Shown here piece after piece: positions 19,172 to 27,079 of a stretch of 64,000 nucleotides of DNA. The DNA is from Myxococcales bacterium. GTDB lineage: Bacteria; Myxococcota_A; Polyangia; Nannocystales; Nannocystaceae. The first letter of the stretch is position 1. Each line of letters opens with the position of its first letter. The notes under the pieces were generated by a model. That model did not search any database, had not been told where the DNA came from, and saw nothing but the letters and a program-made list of their open reading frames with translations. Position numbers and translations under genes: made by a program. The stretch covers positions 310,001-374,000 of the forward strand of contig JACKDW010000001.1 in assembly GCA_020633295.1 (NCBI GenBank), read 5' to 3'.

Positions 19172-20752
19172 CTACGACGGCCAGCGCAGGCGCAGGACGC
19201 CCGAGTAGGTCGAGATCAGCGCGTCGCCGTCGGCCCACGCGAGCGAGCTGAAGTACCGCTTGGTCTGCGGCGCGCTCCGGCGGATCACCGCGCCGGTGTC
19301 GGCGTCGAGCTCGAGCAGCGCGTGCGTCGAGAGCACGAGCACGCGCCCGTCCGGGGTCACGCACACGTCGCAGGAGTCGCCGTAGTAGCGCCAGCGCTGC
19401 TCGCCGTCGTCCGCCGCGAGGCACACGATGCAGTGCTCGGCGACGAGCAGCAGCTCGTCGCCGCGCGTGACGATGGACTGCGGCACGCCCGTGTCGTGCA
19501 CCGTGATCGCCCAGTGCGACCTGCCGGCGCGCTGCTCGAGCATGTCGACGACGGCGTGGTGACGACCGCTGCTGCCGATCACCACCAGGTTCCCCCAGCC
19601 GACGTGGAACAGGTCGCGGCGGTAGCCGAGGCGGTCGAAGCGCTCGCCGAGCGCGCGACGCCACGCGAGCGCGCCGTCCTCGGCCGACCAGGCGAGGAGC
19701 TCGCCCGCGCAGCTCGTGCCGAAGATCCGCCGGTCGTGGCCGACGAGCGTGTCGGAGAACTCCTCCTCGCGCGCGGCCTCGGGCGACTCGTACGTCCACA
19801 GGACGCGGCCCGTCTCGCGCTCGAAGCCGTAGACGTGACCGTCGCTCGAGGCGAGCGCGCCGTGGTCGTCACCGGCGAAGGTCGGCGTCCACAGTCCCGG
19901 GTACTTGTGCGCGCTGATCCGCGACTTCCACACGACGTCGCCCGTGGCGGTCTCGAGCGCCCACAGCTGCCCCGCGAAGTCCGCGACGTACAGCAGCTCA
20001 TCGCGCTCGACGGGCGCGTGGTAGGCGTTGTCGTCGAGCCGCGTCCGCCAGGCTGGGGTGCCGCGCGCGGCGTCGAGGGCGACCACGGCGTCGGTGCAGG
20101 TCACGACGACGAGCCCGTCGCAGACCCGCGGGCGTGAGGGCTCGCTGACGGTCGAGAGGCTCCGACTCCAGACGCGGCTCTTCTCGATCGAGATGACCTC
20201 GGGCTCGACAGCGGCGCGCGGCGCCGCGGCGACGCGCTTCTTCGCGACCGGCTTCTTCGTCGCCTTCCGGACCGCCTTCTTCTTGGCGACTCTCTTCTTC
20301 GCCGCTTTCTTGGCGACTCTCTTCTTCGTCGTCTTCCGCACGGCGCTCTTCTTGGCGACCTTCTTCTTGGCGACCTTCTTCGTCGCGACCTTCTTCTTCG
20401 CGACCTTCTTCTTCGCGACCTTCTTCTTCGCGACCTTCTTCTTCGCGACCTTCTTCTTCGCCGTCTTCTTGGTCGCCTTTCGTACAGCCGTCTTCCTGGA
20501 GGGCTTCGCGGCGGGCTTGTTGGCGGTCCGCTTCTTCGCCGGCTTCTTGGCGACCGTCTTCGTCGCTACCTTCTTCGTCGCGACCTTCTTCTTCGCGACC
20601 TTCTTCTTCGCGACCTTCTTGGCGACCTTCTTGGCGACCTTCTTGGCGACCTTCTTGGCGGTACCCGAGCGCCGCCGGGAGGCGGTTGTTCGGCTCGCGG
20701 TCCGCCGCGCGCTCGTGCCCTGGTTCCCCGCTACGACCTCGTGACTCACCAT
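19172..20752 (-). CDS. histone H1-like Lys-rich tail fused to PQQ-type beta-propeller
   Basis: 526 residues from ATG 20752. Residues about 25-180 are almost entirely VAKK/KKVAKKK/ATKK repeats, as in histone H1 C-terminal and bacterial histone-like tails, which bind and condense DNA. Residues about 195-526 form a PQQ/WD-like propeller (repeats such as VALDAARGTPAWRTRL, WALETATGDVVWKSRI, YGFERETGRVLWTYES). No signal peptide, so cytoplasmic or nucleoid-associated. I know of no standard family joining these two; it may tether a protein-binding propeller to DNA. An upstream GTG at 20782 is an alternative start. Confidence 0.88.
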   Translation of the reverse strand: MVSHEVVAGNQGTSARRTASRTTASRRRSGTAKKVAKKVAKKVAKKVAKKKVAKKKVATKKVATKTVAKKPAKKRTANKPAAKPSRKTAVRKATKKTAKKKVAKKKVAKKKVAKKKVAKKKVATKKVAKKKVAKKSAVRKTTKKRVAKKAAKKRVAKKKAVRKATKKPVAKKRVAAAPRAAVEPEVISIEKSRVWSRSLSTVSEPSRPRVCDGLVVVTCTDAVVALDAARGTPAWRTRLDDNAYHAPVERDELLYVADFAGQLWALETATGDVVWKSRISAHKYPGLWTPTFAGDDHGALASSDGHVYGFERETGRVLWTYESPEAAREEEFSDTLVGHDRRIFGTSCAGELLAWSAEDGALAWRRALGERFDRLGYRRDLFHVGWGNLVVIGSSGRHHAVVDMLEQRAGRSHWAITVHDTGVPQSIVTRGDELLLVAEHCIVCLAADDGEQRWRYYGDSCDVCVTPDGRVLVLSTHALLELDADTGAVIRRSAPQTKRYFSSLAWADGDALISTYSGVLRLRWPS

Positions 20753-20821
20753 CTGCACCCCGCTCGCGAGGGGATATATCACGGCGCCCGCTCGCGACGC
20801 GGGCCGCGTGCGCGCGCGGAG

Positions 20822-21289
20822 CTACGGGCGATCTCGCAGCCCGACCCAGAGCGCGACGAGCAGCGCGGGCAGTGCCAGCAGATCGCTCGGGTCCGCGACG
20901 GAGCAGACCGGGCGGTACATCGGCGCGGCCGCGCCGTGCAGCCACGCGCCCACGGTCCGCGCGAGCCAGAGCGGCCCGCCGACGCCGTGGCCGTAGGCCG
21001 CCGTCGCGGGCGCCCACAGCTGGACCGCCGTGAACGCGCACGCGGTCGCCAGCGCGCACAGGATGACCGCGCGCCGCGAGAGCACGCGCCCGCGCGCGAC
21101 CTCGAGGGCCGCGACGAGCAGCAGCGGGAAGAACACCAGCCCGCCGACGTCGCTCAGCTTGCCCGTCCAGACGTTGTTGTACGCGTACTTCCACCACTGG
21201 TTGTTCAGCACGACCATGACCATCGCGGTCAGCGGGACGACGTGCGCGAGGCAGTCTCCGGGTCCAAGCGAGCGGGCTTCGGCGGTCAT
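20822..21289 (-). CDS. small polytopic membrane protein
   Basis: 155 residues with about four hydrophobic helices (VVPLTAMVMVVLNNQW, VGGLVFFPLLLVAALEVA, AVILCALATACAFTAVQLW, LLALPALLVALWVGL) and a conserved-looking NNVWTGKLSDVGG loop. No family recognised. ATG 21289 is preceded by AGGAG at 8 nt, a normal ribosome site. It follows the 217-residue protein gene on the same strand by 63 bp. Confidence 0.8.
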   Translation of the reverse strand: MTAEARSLGPGDCLAHVVPLTAMVMVVLNNQWWKYAYNNVWTGKLSDVGGLVFFPLLLVAALEVARGRVLSRRAVILCALATACAFTAVQLWAPATAAYGHGVGGPLWLARTVGAWLHGAAAPMYRPVCSVADPSDLLALPALLVALWVGLRDRP

Positions 21290-21352
21290 CGGTGGTGCTC
21301 CTACAATCGGCGTGGATGGTGCGTGGCTTCGCGCGGCGCGGGTTTGACCGGA

Positions 21353-22006
21353 CTACTCGGACGCGCCGAACAGCACCTGGTCCACGAACATCTCGGCGTC
21401 GCTGCTGTCGCCGGTCCAGCGCCAGAAGTCGCCGGCGGAGACCGCGGCCCAGCTGACCTCGATGCGCTCCCCCTCCGCCAGCGGGCGGCTGGGCTCCAGC
21501 GCGATCACCGACGAGTAGACGCAGTTGAAGGCGTCCTCGCAGCGATGCGGGAACTCGGTGAGGTTGAGCACCTTCAGCGCGTCGGCGTCGCTGTGCACGT
21601 AGGGCCCGCGCCACTCGTCGAAGTCCTCGGCGTCCTCGGCGGCCTCGTCCTCCGGCGTCTCCTCGGGGGCGGGCGCGACGTTGTGCAGCGGCAGGCGGAC
21701 CGTCACGGCGCGCTCGGGGTCGAGCAGGGGCGCGATCGTGGCGATCAGCTCGAGCGGCTCGTCGGCGGGGTTCTCGACCGCGGCCGAGCGGATGACGAGC
21801 GCCGCGTGCAGGTCCGCGTCGAGCTCGTCGGACTCGCCGGCGACCGTCGTCTGGACGACGAAGCGCAGCGCGTCGTCGTCCTCGAGCACGTCCTCGAGCA
21901 GCTGCGACTCGGACTTCACGACCGTCTGGTACATGTCGTAGCTCTCGGCGATCGAGGCGATGGCGCCGACGAGGAGGGTGGCGAGGACAATCGGGCGGTT
22001 CTTCAT
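21353..22006 (-). CDS. exported protein of unknown function
   Basis: 217 residues from ATG 22006, preceded by GGAGAGC. The N-terminus KNRPIVLATLLVGAIASIAE is a signal peptide or anchor. The rest is acidic with an ED-rich segment near 110-125 and a single disulfide-capable pair (HRCEDAFNCVY). No family recognised. Probably cotranscribed with the membrane protein downstream. Confidence 0.8.
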   Translation of the reverse strand: MKNRPIVLATLLVGAIASIAESYDMYQTVVKSESQLLEDVLEDDDALRFVVQTTVAGESDELDADLHAALVIRSAAVENPADEPLELIATIAPLLDPERAVTVRLPLHNVAPAPEETPEDEAAEDAEDFDEWRGPYVHSDADALKVLNLTEFPHRCEDAFNCVYSSVIALEPSRPLAEGERIEVSWAAVSAGDFWRWTGDSSDAEMFVDQVLFGASE

Positions 22007-22188
22007 GGCGGGCTCTCCGGGTACGCGTGGGTAGTCCCGCAGGCCCCGGGGCGGTTCACTCCGGCCCCCGCTTCGGGTCAAAAAAACGGTCCTCCGAGGC
22101 GCGCCCGCGAGCGCGCCGCCGGACCCGCGCGCGGCGCCGCGCGCGAGCGCGCCGCGACGCCGCGCGCCGTCACCGGCCGGTTGTCCTG

Positions 22189-22194
22189 TAGAAT
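22189..22194 (+). promoter_or_regulatory. -10 hexamer TAGAAT with leader
   Basis: 30 nt before GTG 22225; the leader has a GGGATGGA ribosome site. Confidence 0.45.
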
Positions 22195-22224
22195 TATCCG
22201 CGTTCGAGCCAGGCTCGGGATGGA

Positions 22225-23634
22225 GTGAGCGACAGCGCGTCTACAAGCTCGGCGCTCGCCGAGGCGCCGCTACGCAGGTCGCCGCGCGAGCACGCGCTGT
22301 CGGCCCTGACCGGGGAATTCAGCGACCCGGCGCTCGAGCGCGAGTACCGGGCGTGGAGCTGGCGGCCGCGCGCCAAGCAGCTCGCCACGACCTGCCTCAT
22401 CGGCGCGCTCGGCTTCGCGGCGACGCTGGTGCTCGACCTCTCGGATCACGCCGGGAGCCCGTGGCTGTGGCCCGCGCTGACGATGCGCGGGCTGTCGGTC
22501 GCGCTCCTGCTCGCGGCCTCGACGTGGTTTCGCCGCCGCCGCCGCTACACGCCGGCGGCCGACTGGGTGCTCGTCGCGCTCGGCTTCGCCATGTCGCTGC
22601 TGTTCCTGATCCCGACGTTTCCGCTGCGCGACCGCCTGATGTACCTGCTGCTGACGGTCCTGCTGCTGATCATCGTCAACTACGTGTTCTTGCCCAACCG
22701 CCTGCGCCTGAGCCTGCTGCCGGGCGCGTTCATGACGCTGCTGTTCCTCGGCGTGCACGCGCGCCTGAGCGCCGCGACGCCCGGCGAGAAGGGGCTCAGC
22801 GTGATCCTGCTGCTGTGCACCAACCTGCTCGGGGTGCAGTTCCTCCGCGTCATCGGCCGCTCGCTGCGCGAGGTGTTCGCGACCTCGCGCGCGCTCGAGC
22901 TCGCCGTGGCCGAGCGCGCGCGCGCGGAGGAGACCGCGGCGATCGAGCGCGCCACGTCGCGCTTCTACATGAACATCAGCCACGGGCTGCGCACGCCGAT
23001 CAACGGCATCGTCGGCTACATCGAGCTCATCGACGAGGACGCCGCGGAGGGCGACCTCGCCTCGCTGCGCGAGGACCTGCGGCGCGTCCGCCTCTCGAGC
23101 GTGCGCCTGCAGCGGACGCTCGACCGGATCCTGCAGCTCTCGCGCTTCGAGTCGGGGCGCGTGCCCATCAACCCGCGCCGCTTCTCGCCCGCCGCGCTGA
23201 CGCGCGAGGTCACCGAGCGCCTCGACGAGCTCGCGCGCGCGCGCGAGGACACGATCGCGCTCGACGTCGACGAGGGCGCGACGCTCACGAGCGACGCCTC
23301 GCTCATCGGCCTCTGCGCCGAGACGCTCGTGGACAACGCGATCCGCTTCACCGAGCGCGGGCGCGTGGAGGTCTCGGCCGTCGTGGGGGAGGACGGCGCG
23401 CTGACGCTGCGCGTGCGCGACACCGGGATCGGCATCCCCAAGGACGTGCAGCGCACGATCTTCGACGCGTTCGCGCGCGCGGACGAGTCGACCATCGGCG
23501 ACGCGCCGCGCACGGGCGTGAGCCTCGCGGTCACGCACAAGATCTGCGCGCTGCTCGGCGGCTCGATCGAGGTCGCGAGCGCCCCCGGCGAGGGCGCCAC
23601 GTTCACGGCGCGCTTCCCAAACATGTCTGTTTAG
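22225..23634 (+). CDS. membrane sensor histidine kinase
   Basis: 469 residues. Five to six N-terminal transmembrane helices (about 50-215) form a MASE-like sensor, followed by a HisKA dimerisation helix with His253 in NISHGLRTPING and an ATPase domain (N-box Asn371 in DNAIRF, G1 box DTGIGIP, G2 GVSLAVTHKI). The acidic residue that normally follows the phospho-His (H-E/D-L-R-T-P) is Gly here. No receiver domain and no response-regulator gene next to it, so an orphan. The last codons and stop are formed by the perfect palindrome TGTCTGTTTAGACA, giving the tail NMSV. Confidence 0.93.
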   Translation: MSDSASTSSALAEAPLRRSPREHALSALTGEFSDPALEREYRAWSWRPRAKQLATTCLIGALGFAATLVLDLSDHAGSPWLWPALTMRGLSVALLLAASTWFRRRRRYTPAADWVLVALGFAMSLLFLIPTFPLRDRLMYLLLTVLLLIIVNYVFLPNRLRLSLLPGAFMTLLFLGVHARLSAATPGEKGLSVILLLCTNLLGVQFLRVIGRSLREVFATSRALELAVAERARAEETAAIERATSRFYMNISHGLRTPINGIVGYIELIDEDAAEGDLASLREDLRRVRLSSVRLQRTLDRILQLSRFESGRVPINPRRFSPAALTREVTERLDELARAREDTIALDVDEGATLTSDASLIGLCAETLVDNAIRFTERGRVEVSAVVGEDGALTLRVRDTGIGIPKDVQRTIFDAFARADESTIGDAPRTGVSLAVTHKICALLGGSIEVASAPGEGATFTARFPNMSV

Positions 23635-23637
23635 ACA
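23624..23637. repeat. perfect TGTCY-N4-RGACA palindrome at gene end
   Basis: TGTCTGTTTAGACA spans the stop codon of the histidine kinase. Confidence 0.55.
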
Positions 23638-23777
23638 TAGAGCAGCGCAGGCAGAGCCGAACGAGGGCGGCGCGCCGCGTGGCGCGGATCACCGACGCCC
23701 TGCGGACGCGAGAGAACATGGTTGCGCGAGGCGCCGGCGCGGACCTGGTGACAACGCCGGCGCGCGCGCGCGTCTGA

Positions 23778-23783
23778 TAGCAT
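23778..23783 (+). promoter_or_regulatory. -10 hexamer TAGCAT, leaderless type
   Basis: 6 nt before the ATG at 23790. Confidence 0.6.
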
Positions 23784-23789
23784 CACGAC

Positions 23790-25046
23790 ATGCGCGCTGG
23801 ACTACTTGGACTCACAACTGGACTCACAACTGGACTCGCACCTGGACTCGCAGCTGGACTCGCGACCTGCTGCCTGCTGCTCGCGCCGCTGTCGCTCGCG
23901 GGCGGCTGCGCCGGCGAGCTCCCCTCCACCGGCTCCGCCGAGCTCGACCAGGCCGTGAAGTCGGCGGGCGCGCGGCTGGCGAAGCGCGCGGGCGAGCGGC
24001 TGAGCAAGCGCGAGAAGACCCGGGCGACGCGCTCGGCGGTCGTCGAGCTGCGGGCCGCGACGACGACGACCGAGCAGACGACGACGCTGCTGGGCGACGC
24101 GCTGACGTCCTCGACGCCCCAGGCGACCGCGCTCGGCTCGGGGCTGATCCTCACCGCCGACGGCCTCGTCGCCGCCGACGCGCGCGTGGTCAAGGCCGCG
24201 GGCCCGCTGGTCGCGACGCTCGCTGACGGCCGCAGCTTCGCCGCCCGCACCGTGCACGTCGACGGCGAGGTCGCGGTCTTGCAGCTCGTGGGCGCCGAGG
24301 GGCTGCCGACCGTGAGCGAGACGACGCCGCGCGAGCCGCTCGCGCCGAAGACCCCGGGGTGGCTCGGCGTCGCGCTCGGCGACTCGGACGCGGGCGCGGT
24401 GATCGAGGACGTCCCGAGCGGGACGCCGGCCGCGACCGCGCGGCTGGAGGTCGGCGACGTCGTGGTCGCGCTCGACCGCGACCGCCTGCGCACCGCGGCC
24501 GAGCTGCGTGAGCAGATCTCCGCGCGCAGCCCGGGCGAGCGCGTCCGCCTCAAGATCCTGCGCCACGGCAAGTCGCGATCGGTGCGCGTCACCGTCGGCG
24601 CCGAGTACAAGCCCGATCGCGCGCTCGCGCGCGCGGGCGAGCGGGACGCCGCCTCGCGCGACGCGTCGCGTCAGCCCGAAGGCGACCGCCGCCTCGAGAC
24701 GCGCCGCGGCGAGCGACGCGTGGCGGCGCAGGGGCGCGAGCGCGGCGAAGACCGCGAGACGCCGCTGTACAACGGCGACGAGCACAAGCTCGGGATCTCG
24801 GCGCTCGCGACCGAGGACGGGCTGCTGGTCGAGCGCGTGACCGCGGGCGGCTTCGCCGATCAGCTCGGGATCCGGGCGGGCTCGACGATCCTCGCCATCA
24901 ACGGCGTGCGGCTGTACGAGCCCGACGACATCGCCGACGCGCTGCGGCGGCGCGCGAACGCCCTCGAGGTCACGATCCGCAGCGGCGACGACGTCCGCGT
25001 GGTCACGCTCAAGCGCCGCGCGAGCCCGCCCGACTCGGACGGCTAG
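23790..25046 (+). CDS. degenerate HtrA-like lipoprotein with two PDZ domains
   Basis: 418 residues. A repetitive signal region (GLTTGL units) leads to lipobox AGGC. Residues about 105-170 align by eye with the first barrel of HtrA/DegP (GSGLILTADGLVAADARVV, LADGRSFAARTVHVDGEVAVL), but the catalytic His position of NHVV reads Arg, the Asp position reads Glu, and the whole second barrel with the GNSGG serine is absent. PDZ1 (about 190-275) and PDZ2 (about 330-405), joined by an Arg/Glu-rich linker, are intact. It is therefore most likely a peptide-binding pseudo-protease in the envelope. Confidence 0.88.
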   Translation: MRAGLLGLTTGLTTGLAPGLAAGLATCCLLLAPLSLAGGCAGELPSTGSAELDQAVKSAGARLAKRAGERLSKREKTRATRSAVVELRAATTTTEQTTTLLGDALTSSTPQATALGSGLILTADGLVAADARVVKAAGPLVATLADGRSFAARTVHVDGEVAVLQLVGAEGLPTVSETTPREPLAPKTPGWLGVALGDSDAGAVIEDVPSGTPAATARLEVGDVVVALDRDRLRTAAELREQISARSPGERVRLKILRHGKSRSVRVTVGAEYKPDRALARAGERDAASRDASRQPEGDRRLETRRGERRVAAQGRERGEDRETPLYNGDEHKLGISALATEDGLLVERVTAGGFADQLGIRAGSTILAINGVRLYEPDDIADALRRRANALEVTIRSGDDVRVVTLKRRASPPDSDG

Positions 25047-25081
25047 ATCGAGCGGCGGGGTGTTGTAGGCGCGTCTCGCCG

Positions 25082-25087
25082 TAGACT
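25082..25087 (+). promoter_or_regulatory. -10 hexamer TAGACT, leaderless type
   Basis: 6 nt before the ATG at 25094. Confidence 0.6.
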
Positions 25088-25093
25088 CTGGGC

Positions 25094-25753
25094 ATGCGGA
25101 CCCTCGAGTTCGAACCGTACCGAGAGCAGCGCGCGCGCTGGCCCGACGCCGGTCGCCACATCCTCGCGCAATTCGACGACGAGTCCGTCGTGGTCTACCA
25201 GGCGTACCGCCCCGAGATCGGCGAGTTCGCGGTGACGCACCAGCGCTTCGGCGGCCCCTGGTCGTTCAGCCGCATGAGCTGGATCAAGCCCAACTTCCTG
25301 TGGATGATGTACCGCTGCGGCTGGGCCAGCAAACCTGGCCAAGAGGTCGTGTTGGCGGTCCGCATGCGACGCGCGGGCTTCGACGCGCTGCTGGCCGCCG
25401 CCGTGCACTCGAGCTACGTGCCCGAGCTCTACGGCGATCAGGCGAGCTGGAAGGCCGCGGTGAAGCGCTCCGACGTCCGCCTGCAGTGGGACCCCGACCA
25501 CGACCCCCACGGCGCCAAGCAGACGCGCCGCGCGATCCAGCTCGGGCTGCGCGGGCCGACGCTCGCCAGCTACGCAGAGCCCTGGGCGCTGTCGATCACC
25601 GACATCAGCGCGCGCGTGCGAGCCGAGCACGCCCGCGTGCGCGCGGGCCAGCTCGACGAGCTCTCGACGCCGCGCGAGCGCGTGTACCCGGTGCAGGACC
25701 CGGACGTCGCGCGTCGCCTCGGGCTCGCGCCGCCGCCCGCGAGCGCTCGTTGA
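25094..25753 (+). CDS. DUF4291-family protein
   Basis: 219 residues. The order of motifs (VVYQAYRPEIGEFAV, MSWIKPNFLWMMYRCGWA, VLAVRMRRAGFD, VRLQWDPDHDPHG, RRAIQLGLRG) is that of the DUF4291 family, which has no assigned biochemical role. Soluble, no signal peptide. Leaderless-type start. Confidence 0.92.
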   Translation: MRTLEFEPYREQRARWPDAGRHILAQFDDESVVVYQAYRPEIGEFAVTHQRFGGPWSFSRMSWIKPNFLWMMYRCGWASKPGQEVVLAVRMRRAGFDALLAAAVHSSYVPELYGDQASWKAAVKRSDVRLQWDPDHDPHGAKQTRRAIQLGLRGPTLASYAEPWALSITDISARVRAEHARVRAGQLDELSTPRERVYPVQDPDVARRLGLAPPPASAR

Positions 25754-25907
25754 CGCTGCAGGCGTCGCGCGCTGCGCGACGCGTGTGAGCGCGGCGCTCC
25801 CCGATCGCAGACCAGCGCGGCGCCCGACGACTCCTGGTGTCGCGCGCGCCGAGGCGGTACGGTGCTGCACGTGGCCGCGCGGACAACTGCGGTCCCCCGC
25901 GAGCAGC

Positions 25908-26261
25908 ATGTCCATCATCAAGTACATCATGATCGCGTTCGCGCTCTCCGGCGCCGCGCTCGGCATGGTCGCCGGGATCACCCTGACGCCGGGCGGCGGG
26001 CTCGCGCTCGTGCTGAGCCTCGTCCCGGCCGCGCTCGGGATCGCCAGCGGCCTCAGCTCGCCGATCATCGCCCGCGTGTCCGCCGGGCTGTGCATCCCCT
26101 GCTTCATGCTCGTCGCGATGCACGGCAGCCAGTACGCCGCGCTCGACGGCGTGATGGTCGCGGGCTTCCTCGGCTTCGTCTGCGCGGTGATCCTGATGCT
26201 CCGCCCGGTCCAGGTGAGCAAGCCGGCGACCGCGACGGCGAGCGTCCCGGCGCAGGCCTGA
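25908..26261 (+). CDS. small membrane protein
   Basis: 117 residues from ATG 25908 with four hydrophobic helices (IIKYIMIAFALSGAALGMVA, LALVLSLVPAALGIASGL, VSAGLCIPCFMLVAM, GVMVAGFLGFVCAVILML). No family recognised. TACGGT lies 40 nt upstream. Ends 5 bp before the convergent hydrolase gene. Confidence 0.75.
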   Translation: MSIIKYIMIAFALSGAALGMVAGITLTPGGGLALVLSLVPAALGIASGLSSPIIARVSAGLCIPCFMLVAMHGSQYAALDGVMVAGFLGFVCAVILMLRPVQVSKPATATASVPAQA

Positions 26262-26266
26262 GCTGC

Positions 26267-27025
26267 TCAAGAGGACAGGGACGAGAAGAAGCGCTCGAGC
26301 GCCGCCCGGTACGCGCTCGCGTTCACGGCCATCACGCTGTTGTGATCGCCGCGCGCGAACAGCTCGAGGCGCCGCGGCGCGCTCGCCCAGGCGTGCAGGC
26401 GCTCGGCGTGCGAGACGTCGACGAGGTGATCGCGGCGGGCGTGCAGGATCAGCGTCGCGCCGCGGTGCCGCGCGAGCTTGGCCCGGTGATCGAAGCGCTC
26501 AGCCGCCGCCGCGCGCAGCTCGGCCGGGGTGACGCCGAGCTCGTGGGGCGCCGCGCGCAGCAGCACGCGCTCGAGCGGGTCCGCGATCCCGCTCTCGAGC
26601 ACGAGCCCGGCGGCGCCCACCCGCGCCGCCCACTCGAGCGCGTAGATCGAGCCCACGGAGCGTCCGTACGCGATCACGCGCGCCGGCGGGAGCCGCAGCG
26701 CCTCGGCGAGCGCCACCACGTCGTCGAGCATCGCGGCCATGCGCGGCGTCCCCGTCGAGCGCCCGTAGCCGCGGTACTCCGCCAGCACGACGTTGACGCC
26801 CAGCTCGAGTAACATGTCTTCAAAGTCAGGCACGTAGTCGCCGACGACCTCGCCGTTGCCGTGGAAGAACACGACCGTCCGGCGCGCGGGGTCGACGATC
26901 CGCCGGCGGCAGGCGAGCGCCGCGTCGCCGCGGTCCACGACGAGGTCGCACGGGCAGTCGTCGCGGCGCGGGAAGAAGTAGCGCGCGCTGACGAGCGGGT
27001 GATCGAAGGGGTGCCCGGAGTTCAC
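26267..27025 (-). CDS. alpha/beta hydrolase
   Basis: 252 residues. Oxyanion motif FFHGNGE, nucleophile elbow GRSVGS (Ser at the centre), acid RRDHLVDV and catalytic His in ARGDHNSV complete the triad. Closest in style to serine aminopeptidase/ABHD13-like hydrolases. No signal peptide. GTG 27025 is 6 nt after TACCAT (leaderless type). The codons around 26815-26828 contain the TGTCTTCAAAGTCA palindrome. The substrate is unknown. Confidence 0.9.
   Translation of the reverse strand: MNSGHPFDHPLVSARYFFPRRDDCPCDLVVDRGDAALACRRRIVDPARRTVVFFHGNGEVVGDYVPDFEDMLLELGVNVVLAEYRGYGRSTGTPRMAAMLDDVVALAEALRLPPARVIAYGRSVGSIYALEWAARVGAAGLVLESGIADPLERVLLRAAPHELGVTPAELRAAAAERFDHRAKLARHRGATLILHARRDHLVDVSHAERLHAWASAPRRLELFARGDHNSVMAVNASAYRAALERFFSSLSS
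26815..26828. repeat. TGTCY-N4-RGACA-type palindrome in hydrolase gene
   Basis: TGTCTTCAAAGTCA (one mismatch), an AT-rich patch inside coding sequence. Confidence 0.4.
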
Positions 27026-27031
27026 GACGCC

Positions 27032-27037
27032 ATGGTA
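27032..27037 (-). promoter_or_regulatory. -10 hexamer TACCAT, leaderless type
   Basis: 6 nt before GTG 27025. Confidence 0.6.
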
Positions 27038-27044
27038 GCGCCGC

Positions 27045-27064
27045 CGCGACGCGAGCGCGTCGCG
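27045..27064 (-). terminator. perfect 9-bp hairpin
   Basis: CGCGACGCG, loop AG, CGCGTCGCG, 16 nt past the stop of the propeller lipoprotein gene and immediately before the hydrolase promoter. No U-tract follows. Confidence 0.5.
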
Positions 27065-27079
27065 GACGCCCGCCGACGC

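Noticed and set aside
20225..20690. Repetitive DNA that could be a satellite
   Set aside because: It is in-frame coding for the Lys-rich histone-like tail.
23624..23637. Palindrome as a LexA/SOS box
   Set aside because: It sits at the end of a histidine kinase, other copies are inside unrelated genes, and no SOS genes are nearby.
25862..26812. 316-codon plus-strand frame after TACGGT
   Set aside because: A GTG lies 7 nt after the hexamer, but the frame is Arg/His-rich nonsense overlapping the membrane protein and the hydrolase.
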